Positions 32,905 to 40,292 of a stretch of 64,000 nucleotides of DNA are shown in pieces (the stretch's first letter is position 1; each line of letters starts with the position of its first letter). The notes under the pieces were generated by a model, which saw nothing but the letters and a program-made list of their open reading frames with translations, was not told the origin of the DNA and did no database searches. A program made the position numbers and the translations under genes. This DNA is from Rhizobium metallidurans. Lineage in GTDB: Bacteria > Pseudomonadota > Alphaproteobacteria > Rhizobiales > Rhizobiaceae. The stretch covers positions 30,471 through 94,470 of the forward strand of contig NZ_JACIDW010000017.1 in assembly GCF_014196505.1 (NCBI RefSeq). Direction: 5' to 3'.

Positions 32905-33537
32905 TCAAGCTCCCACTGCTGCGTCGTATGCGTAAATGGTTGCCTTGGCGCGCTCGGCAACCTCGGCGACAGTCATTCCCGGCTTGTAGATGCTCGTGCC
33001 GAGCCCGAAGGCCAGGATCCCGGCCTTGGTGTACTCGGCGAAATTCTTGTCGGACACGCCGCCGACGGCCGCGATGGTCAGCTCCGGCGGCAGGATGGCG
33101 CGGATCGCCGTGATGCCGGAGGGGCCAAGCACGCTGGCCGGGAAGAACTTCAGGCCGGTGGCGCCGGCGCGCGCCGCGGCGAGCGCTTCCGTGGGGGTGA
33201 AGACGCCGGGCATCGTCACCATGCCGTAGTCGCGGGCGCGGATGATGACGTCGGGCTCGACATTCGGCGTCACCAGCAGCTTGCCGCCGGCATTGTGCAG
33301 ATTGTCGACGGCCTCGGTCGTCAGAACGGTGCCGGCGCCGATCAGCACCTCGGCGGGCGCCATCTTGGCGGCGATCTCGATCGACTTGAACGGCTCGGGC
33401 GAGTTCAGCGGGATCTCGATCGCGGTCAGGCCATTCTCGATCAGCGCGCCGACGACGCCTTCGGTTTCCTCGGGCTTGATGCCACGCAGGATGGCGATCA
33501 GCGGGCGCTTCATGGCGGGGAAGGGGATGCGGTTCAT
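32905..33537 (-). CDS. dgoA: 2-dehydro-3-deoxy-6-phosphogalactonate aldolase
   Basis: Class I aldolase splitting 2-dehydro-3-deoxy-6-phosphogalactonate to pyruvate and glyceraldehyde 3-phosphate. The 210-residue TIM-barrel protein has the active-site Glu/Arg segment LIAILRGIKPEETEGVV, the GAGTVLTTEAVDN phosphate-binding region, and the Schiff-base lysine in GLKFFPAS near residue 125. The pattern is closer to DgoA/KDPGal aldolase than to the KDPG aldolase Eda, and the dgoK neighbour supports this. It is the third gene of the operon, 24 bp after dgoK. Confidence 0.93.
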   Translation of the reverse strand: MNRIPFPAMKRPLIAILRGIKPEETEGVVGALIENGLTAIEIPLNSPEPFKSIEIAAKMAPAEVLIGAGTVLTTEAVDNLHNAGGKLLVTPNVEPDVIIRARDYGMVTMPGVFTPTEALAAARAGATGLKFFPASVLGPSGITAIRAILPPELTIAAVGGVSDKNFAEYTKAGILAFGLGTSIYKPGMTVAEVAERAKATIYAYDAAVGA

Positions 33538-33561
33538 CGCTCTGTTCTTTCTTGATTGGGC

Positions 33562-34479
33562 TTAGTTGGGCCAGATGGCGTTTGCGGCGGCCGAAAGGCC
33601 GGCAAGCACCGCCGTATCGGCATCGATGGTCGTGGCGTTGAGCGAGAGCGCCTTGAAGGCGGTCTCGTAGAGCTTCTGCAGGCGGCCGGAGGCGACGAGC
33701 GCGATCGGCGTGTCGTTGGCGGCGTCGGCCAGCGCGCCCGAGATCTCCAGGCCGATCAGCGTGCCCGAAATCCGCGCCTGCGCCGCCGAAGCGGTCATGC
33801 CGTGCAGCAGCTGGCCGGAGCGCGCCGTGAACAACAGGTTGGTCGCCATCTGCGGCTGGCGGAAGGCGGTCGAGACCGAGGCCTTGAAGGCGGAGTTGTC
33901 GGCCGGCGATTGCTCAGCGCCGGCGACCGCATGCGACAGGATCGTGTGCTTGGTGATTGCGTCGAACAGCTCGCCCGTCATGAAGGTGGAGAAGCCGATG
34001 ACCTCGCCATCCTGCACGTGCACCCATTTCGAATGCGTGCCGGGCATGCACACGGCCTGCGCGCCCGTGCTATCGGCCCCGAGCGCGCCGAGAAGCTGGG
34101 TCTCTTCGCCGCGGATCACGTCGGGCGATGCCCGGTCGCGCTGGGCGAGACCCGGCAGGATGCGGATGTCGCGGCTCTGGCCGGGCACAGGCACGGCGCC
34201 GGTGAGGATCGCCGATAGCGACGTGGGCACGTCGACATAACCGGCCTCGACCCAGCCCTGCTTGGCGCCGGCCATGCCGCAGACGATGACGGGGATGTCG
34301 GCGGGCGCCTCGACCGTGGCGAGGTGCCTGGCCAGAACCTCGGCGAAGCCGGTCTTGGCCGCGGTCGTCATGCCCTCGTCGCTGCGGCTTTCGTTGAGCA
34401 CGCTGCCATCGCTGCCGATCAGCCACAGCCGGAAGCTGCTCGTGCCCCAGTCGACCGCGATATATCGGGGTGTCGTCAT
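33562..34479 (-). CDS. dgoK: 2-dehydro-3-deoxygalactonokinase
   Basis: Phosphorylates 2-dehydro-3-deoxygalactonate (KDGal) at C6 using ATP. The 305-residue protein starts MTTPRYIAVDWGTSSFRLWL, the ASKHA-fold phosphate-1 loop of DgoK, and includes VCGMAGAKQGWVEAGYVDVP near residue 71 and MPGTHSKWVHVQDGEVIGF near 145, both characteristic. ATG 34479 shares one base with the stop of the SDR gene (TGATG), so the genes are translationally coupled. The frame is open to 34638 but upstream residues belong to another frame of the SDR gene. Confidence 0.94.
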   Translation of the reverse strand: MTTPRYIAVDWGTSSFRLWLIGSDGSVLNESRSDEGMTTAAKTGFAEVLARHLATVEAPADIPVIVCGMAGAKQGWVEAGYVDVPTSLSAILTGAVPVPGQSRDIRILPGLAQRDRASPDVIRGEETQLLGALGADSTGAQAVCMPGTHSKWVHVQDGEVIGFSTFMTGELFDAITKHTILSHAVAGAEQSPADNSAFKASVSTAFRQPQMATNLLFTARSGQLLHGMTASAAQARISGTLIGLEISGALADAANDTPIALVASGRLQKLYETAFKALSLNATTIDADTAVLAGLSAAANAIWPN

Positions 34480-35252
34480 CAGAAAATGCCTCCATCGACA
34501 ATAAGGGACTGCGCCGTCACTGCCGAGGCGCCGTCGGATGCTAGAAACAGGCAGGGACCGACGATGGCGTCGGCCTGCAATACGCGTTTGATGCACTGCC
34601 GCTCGATCATGCCGGCGATGCCTTCTTCGGTGAGCCACAGCTTCATCTGCCGCTCGGTGACGATCATGCCCGGCAGGATGCAGTTGACGCGGATATTGTC
34701 CGGGCCGAGCTTGCCGGCGAGGCTCTTCGTCAGCCCGATGATCGCCGCCTTCGCCGTCGTGTAGGCAGGGAAGTCGGGCATGTTGAGCATGAAGGCGATC
34801 GACGACATGTTGATGATCGCCCCGCCGCCGGCTTCCCGCATCGATGGCGCCACCGCCTGCGCCGCGAAGAACACGTGCCGCAGATTGGTCGCCTGATTGT
34901 TGTCCCAGTAATCAGGCGTGACCTGGTCGAAATCATGCCGGTCGTCGCGCGCCGCGTTGTTGACCAGCACGCCGACCGGTCCGCAATCGGCGACGATCGC
35001 CTCGACCGTTTTGCGCAGCGCTTCGATATCGCGCAGGTCGGCATGGTGGAAGCGTACCGGATGCAGGCTGTCGCGCGACAGGCGATAGGCCAGCGCATGG
35101 CTCTCTTCCTCGGCGATGTCGATGAAGGAGACCTTGGCGCCCTGGCGGGCGAACCCCTCGACGATGGCGGCGCCGATGCCGGAGCCGCCGCCCGTCACCA
35201 CAACGCTTCGGTCCCTGAATTCGGGATATTGCGCTCCAGGTTCCGCCACCAC
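34479..35252 (-). CDS. SDR family oxidoreductase, candidate galactose (aldose) dehydrogenase
   Basis: Short-chain dehydrogenase of 257 residues. NAD(P)-binding TGGGSGIGAAIVEGFARQ begins near residue 20, NNAARDDR near 94, catalytic Ser in INMSSIAFML near 144 and the YTTAK active site near 160. As first gene of an operon with a sugar lactonase, KDGal kinase and KDPGal aldolase it most likely oxidises D-galactose or a related aldose to the lactone, the first step of the De Ley-Doudoroff route. That substrate is inferred from context; sequence alone gives only the family. It is divergent from an IclR-type regulator with a palindromic site between them. Confidence 0.88.
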   Translation of the reverse strand: MVAEPGAQYPEFRDRSVVVTGGGSGIGAAIVEGFARQGAKVSFIDIAEEESHALAYRLSRDSLHPVRFHHADLRDIEALRKTVEAIVADCGPVGVLVNNAARDDRHDFDQVTPDYWDNNQATNLRHVFFAAQAVAPSMREAGGGAIINMSSIAFMLNMPDFPAYTTAKAAIIGLTKSLAGKLGPDNIRVNCILPGMIVTERQMKLWLTEEGIAGMIERQCIKRVLQADAIVGPCLFLASDGASAVTAQSLIVDGGIF

Positions 35253-35259
35253 TATCCTC

Positions 35260-35308
35260 CCGATAGTTCCATTATTCAGAACTCAATTTGACTATATGGA
35301 ATTATCGG
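35260..35308. promoter_or_regulatory. Candidate IclR operator between the sugar operon and its regulator
   Basis: CCGATAGTTCCATT (35260-35273) and TATGGAATTATCGG (35295-35308) are inverted repeats matching at 12 of 14 positions, 21 bases apart. They fill the 90-bp divergent gap and would overlap both promoters. A smaller AGTTC/GAACT pair is nested in the left half. Confidence 0.6.
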
Positions 35309-35345
35309 ATTAGCCTTGGGTCTCTGTCAAGGCGTGACGGCCAGC

Positions 35346-36218
35346 ATGGGCGCGACTGATGGCCACATCATGGATAAGAATGCGATGGATAAAGAAGCCA
35401 TGGATAAAAACGCCACCGACAAGGACGCCACTGGCAAGGATGCAGGCGCGGACAAGCGCGAAACCGGTACGCTCGGCAAGCTGATGCTGCTGCTCGATAT
35501 CGTCACCCATGCCGACGGTCCGATGCGCTTCACCGATATTCTGGCAGTCGCCGGCCAGCCGCGCGGCACCCTGCATCGCCAGCTTGGCCATCTCGCCGAG
35601 GAAGGGTTGCTGGAAGTGCTGGCCGATGGCCGTTATGCACCCGGCCTGCGCCTTCTCGACCTCGCCTCGCGCAGCTGGGCGCGCAACGAGTTCAGGCTGA
35701 TCGCCGAGCCGCATCTGAACGCCCTGCAGCAGCTGACCGGCGAGACCGTGCATCTCGGCGTCCTGTGCGGCGCTTCCGTCATCTATCTCGACAAGGTCGA
35801 GGGCAGCCAGCCCGTCAGGATGTATTCGCAGATCGGCAATGCCTCGCCGGTCTATTGCACCGGCGTCGGCAAGGCGGCGCTCTCGGCGCTGCCGGACGAT
35901 CGGCTGGACGCGGTCATCGCGAGCGTGTCGTTCCAGCGCTTCACGGAGAACACGCTGACGGCGGAAACGCTGCGCCGCGAGATCACCGACATCCGCCGCG
36001 CGTGCAATGCCTTCGACCGTGAGGAGCACGAAGTCGGCATCCGCTGTGTCGCGGCCCCCGTCTATTCCGAGGATCTGTCCTTCGTCGGCGGCGTATCGGT
36101 GACCGGCCCGGCCTATCGGCTGACATTCGAGCGGCTGGAGGAGTGGGCTTTGCCTGTTCGCAAGGCCGCCGAAAGCATCATGAGCGGCATGCGCATCGGC
36201 CTCGGCCCGCGCCGATAA
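35346..36218 (+). CDS. IclR family transcriptional regulator
   Basis: About 290 residues. After a repetitive charged leader, an N-terminal winged helix-turn-helix starts near residue 44 (LGKLMLLLDIVTHADGPMRF, then QPRGTLHRQLGHLAEEGLLE as recognition helix), followed by the IclR effector domain (TGETVHLGVLCGASVIYLDK, PVYCTGVGKAALSALPDD, GIRCVAAPVYSEDLSFVGG). The effector domain is probably for galactonate or a related sugar acid, given the divergent dgo-type operon. The leader has five 5-residue units (MDKNA, MDKEA, MDKNA, TDKDA, TGKDA) from tandem 15-bp repeats at 35370-35444. The start is uncertain among ATG 35346, 35370, 35385 and 35400; none has a strong ribosome binding site. Confidence 0.9.
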   Translation: MGATDGHIMDKNAMDKEAMDKNATDKDATGKDAGADKRETGTLGKLMLLLDIVTHADGPMRFTDILAVAGQPRGTLHRQLGHLAEEGLLEVLADGRYAPGLRLLDLASRSWARNEFRLIAEPHLNALQQLTGETVHLGVLCGASVIYLDKVEGSQPVRMYSQIGNASPVYCTGVGKAALSALPDDRLDAVIASVSFQRFTENTLTAETLRREITDIRRACNAFDREEHEVGIRCVAAPVYSEDLSFVGGVSVTGPAYRLTFERLEEWALPVRKAAESIMSGMRIGLGPRR

Positions 36219-36276
36219 CGCTCCACGGAGACGATAATCGTCAGATCCGGACGTGCTGCGTCAACTTTCGTACAGA

Positions 36277-36307
36277 AATATGCCTATTTTCAGGGTAGAG
36301 GCATATT
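36277..36307. promoter_or_regulatory. Inverted repeat upstream of the LuxR-type gene
   Basis: AATATGCC (36277-36284) and GGCATATT (36300-36307) are perfect inverted repeats 15 bases apart, about 150 bp before the regulator's start. They could be an operator or part of a promoter. Confidence 0.4.
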
Positions 36308-36347
36308 GTGGTTTTGTGAAGAATCATCACAATTGCCAGTTGTCAAT

Positions 36348-36361
36348 CCCCAGTCCTGGGG
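36348..36361. promoter_or_regulatory. CCCCAG-TC-CTGGGG dyad upstream of the LuxR-type gene
   Basis: A perfect 6-bp dyad with 2-bp centre, 97 bp before the start codon. Size and symmetry resemble sites bound by LuxR-type dimers, so autoregulation is possible. Confidence 0.4.
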
Positions 36362-36457
36362 TGTAGTGCCGTAGGCCATATTGACGGCGATGCCGCCGTA
36401 GGCATGCGATTGAGCAGGCCACTTACGACGTTCCTGATTTTTTGAGCTGATGACACC

Positions 36458-37189
36458 ATGAACCCTTTGCCAGAACAGACTTCCGTGAACGTATACGTAA
36501 ATGAAGTGTCTGGGTTGAACACCCAGTTCGATATCTTTCGCTTCATGAAAAGGCTGACGGAAGCGTATCGCGTTCGCGCCTTCATGGTGCTCAACCTTCC
36601 CTCGGCCACCGCGCGCGATCTGCAGAGCAACACGGTCATCACCAACTGGCCCGCCGAGCTCCTGTCGGCTTACGACCAGGAAGCGTTGCTGACCAACAGT
36701 CCGGTCATGGGCAAGCTGCGCTCGTCGACCGTGCCGTTCTTCAACGACCTGTCGAAGGAGAAGCTGGATCGCTCGGACGGTAAGTCGAACATCGTTCTGG
36801 CGCTGTTCGAGCGCTTCAGAATGATGCGCTGCGCCTATTTTCCGACGCATGACCCGTCCGGCGCCCGTGGCGCGGTGTCCTTCTCCGGCGATCGCGATCC
36901 CTTCGCCCCCGAGGAAATGCTGGAACTGCATTATATCTCCACGCATGTCTTCGACAGGCTGGCCGAGATCCGCGCGCTCGACAACCGGGTGGTCGATGCC
37001 CTGACCGACCGCGAGATCGACTGCCTCAACTGGACCGCCGCCGGCAAGACCAGCGTCGAGATCGCCGATATCCTTGGCCTGTCCGAACACACGGTCAATC
37101 ACTACCTCAACCGCGCCACCAAGAAGCTCGACACGGTCAATCGCACCCAGGCCGTTGCCAAGGCGTTGCGCGTCGGCTTGATCAAGTAG
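36458..37189 (+). CDS. LuxR-type transcriptional regulator (solo) with atypical autoinducer domain
   Basis: A 243-residue protein with an N-terminal autoinducer-binding-like domain and a C-terminal LuxR helix-turn-helix (LTDREIDCLNWTAAGKTSVE, then IADILGLSEHTVNHYLNRAT). Lined up by eye with TraR, the segment NWPAELLSAYDQEALLTNSP replaces TraR Trp57 by Leu and Asp70 by Ser while keeping Tyr61; the Trp85 position appears to be Phe. Two of the main acyl-homoserine lactone contacts are therefore gone, so it may bind another ligand or none. No luxI-type synthase is in the window. Two palindromes lie upstream. ATG 36458 is the only good start. Confidence 0.88.
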   Translation: MNPLPEQTSVNVYVNEVSGLNTQFDIFRFMKRLTEAYRVRAFMVLNLPSATARDLQSNTVITNWPAELLSAYDQEALLTNSPVMGKLRSSTVPFFNDLSKEKLDRSDGKSNIVLALFERFRMMRCAYFPTHDPSGARGAVSFSGDRDPFAPEEMLELHYISTHVFDRLAEIRALDNRVVDALTDREIDCLNWTAAGKTSVEIADILGLSEHTVNHYLNRATKKLDTVNRTQAVAKALRVGLIK

Positions 37190-37737
37190 CTGCCCAAATA
37201 GCGTGCGCTTGTGTCGCGCAAGCCTAAAATCGCGCCACGGCGTCGGCCCTTCCACTGTCTTTCGTCGCCCGTTGGGCCGGATTCACCGTCACTGCGAACT
37301 GGCACGCTTCCTGCTTCCTGATCGTCAGCGGTCCAGAGGGGACTTGGCAACGACGCCGTATAAAAGGCGCGACCTTCACTCCGCCGCTCGATCCCGGTCG
37401 CCAAGCGCGCTGGATATCGAGCGGCGGTTTGTTGTTTTTGGGATACGCCTGCCGCTCTATAAGCGTAAGCCGATGCATTTTTCCCTCAATTCTGACTGGT
37501 CTTTCGAGATGGACGCCCTAGAAACCCATTATCCACTGGGGTGACCGTTGTGCCATCAGGGCGAAAGCCCGGCGGACTTGATGGTTCAACGGTCTCCTTT
37601 GCAGCCCCATCCTCCATCACTGCAATTGTCGCTCCCGCGCCAGCTTGCCGCGCGCCGAAGTCGCCGTTCTCCGATTTTGTTTGGAGAAGGCCCCATGCTC
37701 CTCTATCTACAGAGCCAAAGCAGGGTGTGAGGACGAT
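37190..37737. other. Long intergenic region before mrp
   Basis: 548 bp with no convincing gene. Open frames at 37203-37544 and 37541-37741 have poor composition, no clear ribosome binding sites and no recognisable domain. It holds a sigma-54-like promoter sequence at 37300-37316. A long mrp leader or a small RNA is possible. Confidence 0.5.
37300..37316 (+). promoter_or_regulatory. Sigma-54-like -24/-12 promoter sequence
   Basis: TGGCACGCTTCCTGCTT has GG and GC separated by 10 bases and matches TGGCACG-N4-TTGC except for C in place of the first T of the -12 element. The next gene downstream is mrp, 420 bp away. No NifA-type TGT-N10-ACA site is seen upstream. Confidence 0.4.
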
Positions 37738-38889
37738 ATGACTGAAGTCACCAAGGAACAGGTGCTGGAAACGCTGGCAACGGTGCGCGGACCCGATCTC
37801 GAACGTAATATTGTCGAGCTCGGCATGGTCTCCGATGTGTTCATCTCCGATGGCAAGGTCTACTTCTCCATTACCGTTCCCGCCGAGCGCGCCAAGGAGC
37901 TGGAGCCGCTGCGGCTCGCCGCCGAGCGCGTCATCAAGGAAATGCCGGGCGTCAAGGGCGCCCTGGTCGCGCTGACGGCGGACAAGAAAGGCGCGCCATC
38001 GGGTGCTGCCGCCTCGCGCACGCCGCCGCAGGCCGAGCAGGGCCATCAGGGTCACGCGCACGCCCAGCCGCAACAGCGCGCCGGCAAGATCGGCGTTCCC
38101 GGCATCGGCGCCATCGTCGCAGTGGCGTCGGGCAAGGGCGGCGTCGGCAAGTCCACCACTTCCGTCAACCTCGCGCTCGGCCTGCAGGCGAACGGCCTGC
38201 GTGTCGGCATCCTCGATGCCGATATCTACGGCCCGTCGATGCCGCGTCTCCTGCGGATCTCCGGCCGCCCGACGCAGACCGATGGCCGTATCATCAATCC
38301 CATGGAGAATTATGGCCTCAAGGTCATGTCGATGGGCTTCCTCGTCGACGAGGAAACCGCGATGATCTGGCGCGGCCCGATGGTGCAGTCGGCGCTGATG
38401 CAGATGCTGCGCGAAGTCGCCTGGGGCGAGCTCGACGTTCTCGTCGTCGATATGCCGCCCGGCACCGGTGACGCGCAGCTGACCATGGCCCAGCAGGTGC
38501 CGCTCGCCGGCGCGGTCATCGTCTCGACACCGCAGGACCTGGCGCTTATCGATGCCCGCAAGGGGCTGAACATGTTCAAGAAGGTGGAAGTGCCCGTTCT
38601 CGGCATCGTCGAGAACATGAGCTACTTCATCGCCCCCGATACCGGCGCGCGCTACGATATCTTCGGTCATGGCGGCGCCCGCGCCGAGGCCGAGCGCATC
38701 GGCGTGCCCTTCCTCGGCGAAGTGCCGCTGACGATCAACATCCGCGAGGCGTCCGACGCCGGCACGCCGTTGGTCGCCAGCGAGCCTGATGGTATCGTCG
38801 CCGGCATCTATCGCGATATCGCCGCCAAGGTCTGGGCGCAGCTCGATCAGAAGCCGCAGCGCGCGGCGCCTGCGATCGTATTCGAGTGA
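37738..38889 (+). CDS. mrp: Mrp/ApbC family iron-sulfur carrier ATPase
   Basis: P-loop ATPase that carries or transfers iron-sulfur clusters. The 383-residue protein has an N-terminal MIP18/DUF59 domain (residues about 1-80, TVRGPDLERNIVELGMV), a His/Gln-rich linker, then the ATPase domain with Walker A VASGKGGVGKSTTSVNLAL near residue 126, LDADIYGPSMPRLL near 158 and DMPPGTGDAQLTMAQQVPLA near 238. The Cys-x-x-Cys found in Escherichia coli ApbC is not present in the matching place (ENMSYFIAPDTGARYDIFG). GAGGA lies four bases before ATG 37738. An upstream in-frame start at 37645 is not credible. Confidence 0.94.
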   Translation: MTEVTKEQVLETLATVRGPDLERNIVELGMVSDVFISDGKVYFSITVPAERAKELEPLRLAAERVIKEMPGVKGALVALTADKKGAPSGAAASRTPPQAEQGHQGHAHAQPQQRAGKIGVPGIGAIVAVASGKGGVGKSTTSVNLALGLQANGLRVGILDADIYGPSMPRLLRISGRPTQTDGRIINPMENYGLKVMSMGFLVDEETAMIWRGPMVQSALMQMLREVAWGELDVLVVDMPPGTGDAQLTMAQQVPLAGAVIVSTPQDLALIDARKGLNMFKKVEVPVLGIVENMSYFIAPDTGARYDIFGHGGARAEAERIGVPFLGEVPLTINIREASDAGTPLVASEPDGIVAGIYRDIAAKVWAQLDQKPQRAAPAIVFE

Positions 38890-39296
38890 TTTGTGCCGCG
38901 CCGCTAGACTCCCAATTGCGGGCAAAATGTGATCAAACAACGCCGTTCGCGTAAGATCTCTTGATTCTTGCGTGGGTTTCCGTCATATGGCGCGCCGTCG
39001 CCATGAGGGCGGCGCGTACGGATGCTCGATGATAGCCAGCCTTGCAGCGGCGAATGCCTGCTGCGTGTTCGGAGTTCTCTTGTCGATCGAAGGATTGGTG
39101 ACTGCGATGCGGTTGAGCATGGTGCATACCCGAGCTTCGGCCGGCTGTGACGGGATATTGATGAACATTCTTCAGCCGCTTTCGTTAGTCTCGAAGACTT
39201 GCAGCGCGGGCGCCGATTTTGCCGGCGCTTCGCGGAAGGTTTTCTGATGCGAACGACGATGGCCCTCACAGCCCCTGATCACGGGAGACGCGTCCG
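38890..39296. other. Intergenic region mrp-corA, nothing certain
   Basis: 407 bp. A 91-codon frame (38972-39247, + strand) and a 121-codon frame on the other strand overlap here; neither has a clear ribosome binding site or domain. A GC hairpin CGCGCCG/CGGCGCG lies near 38992-39017, and GATCACGG is repeated on both sides of the corA start region (39277 and 39299). Confidence 0.45.
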
Positions 39297-40274
39297 GTGA
39301 TCACGGCCTACTGCTCCAATTGTCAGTCGATCGAACTCGTTGACCTCACCAAGGTGGAGGCCCTGCGCGACGATATCGTCTGGATCGACATGGTCGAACC
39401 GACGCGCGAGGAAGAAATCTATGTCGAGAAGGCACTCGGCATCGAGGTGCCGACGCGCGATGACCTCAAGGACATCGAGCCCTCCGCCCGCCTCTATACG
39501 GAAGACGATGCGGTGTTCATGACCGCTTCGCTCGTCTGGAAGGCGGAAACCGATGCGCCCGTTCTGACGGATGTGGCCTTCATTCTCGCCGGCAAGCGGC
39601 TGATCACCATCCGCTACGCGCAGCCCAAGTCCTTCGCGCTGTTCATCGCGGCCCTTCATCGCGTGCCCGCGCACTGGCGCACCGGCGCCTCGCTGCTGGC
39701 GAAGCTGTTCGAAACCATCATCGACCGCACCGCCGAGATCCTCGAGCTCTCGGTTGCCCGCATCGACGTCCTGTCGACCCACGTCTTCGGCGATCGCGCC
39801 AAGAAGATCCGCAAGCCAGCGAATTATCTCGAGGAGAAACTGCGCGACATCGCCGCCCATCAGCGCCTCGTCAGCAAGGTGCGCGACAGCCTGGCATCGA
39901 TGTCGCGCCTGATGACCTTCTTCTACAATGTTCCGGCCGTGCAGCAGGATCATGGCACCAAGGAACTCTGCCGTACCGTTTCGCGCGACATCCAGTCGCT
40001 CAGCGAGCATTCGTCCTATATCGCCGGCAACATCACCTTTCTTCTCGATGCCTCGCTGGGTCTGATCAACATCGAGCAGAACTCGATCATCAAGATTTTC
40101 TCGATCGCATCGGTGGTCTTCTTGCCGCCGACGCTCGTCGCCTCCATCTATGGTATGAATTTTGAATCCATGCCGGAACTGCGCTGGGCCGAGGGCTATC
40201 CCTATTCGCTCGGACTTATGCTGATTTCCGCCATCATCCCCTTCTTCTTCTTCCGTTGGAAAGGCTGGCTCTGA
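39297..40274 (+). CDS. corA: CorA family magnesium transporter
   Basis: Inner-membrane Mg2+/Co2+ channel of 325 residues. A cytoplasmic N-terminal domain (WIDMVEPTREEEIYVEKALG) is followed by a long helix, then two C-terminal membrane segments with the selectivity signature YGMNFESMPELRW near residue 287 and a basic end RWKGWL. Length and topology are typical for CorA. It starts at GTG 39297 with GGGAG ten bases upstream. kup follows after 18 bp on the same strand, making a small cation-transport operon. Confidence 0.95.
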   Translation: MITAYCSNCQSIELVDLTKVEALRDDIVWIDMVEPTREEEIYVEKALGIEVPTRDDLKDIEPSARLYTEDDAVFMTASLVWKAETDAPVLTDVAFILAGKRLITIRYAQPKSFALFIAALHRVPAHWRTGASLLAKLFETIIDRTAEILELSVARIDVLSTHVFGDRAKKIRKPANYLEEKLRDIAAHQRLVSKVRDSLASMSRLMTFFYNVPAVQQDHGTKELCRTVSRDIQSLSEHSSYIAGNITFLLDASLGLINIEQNSIIKIFSIASVVFLPPTLVASIYGMNFESMPELRWAEGYPYSLGLMLISAIIPFFFFRWKGWL

Positions 40275-40292
40275 AGAGCCTGTTTTCGTTTC

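Noticed and set aside
37541..37741. 66-residue frame before mrp
   Set aside because: Low-complexity Pro/Ser/Ala content, weak start and no domain.
38972..39247. 91-residue frame between mrp and corA
   Set aside because: No ribosome site, two overlapping frames on both strands, no resemblance to a known family.
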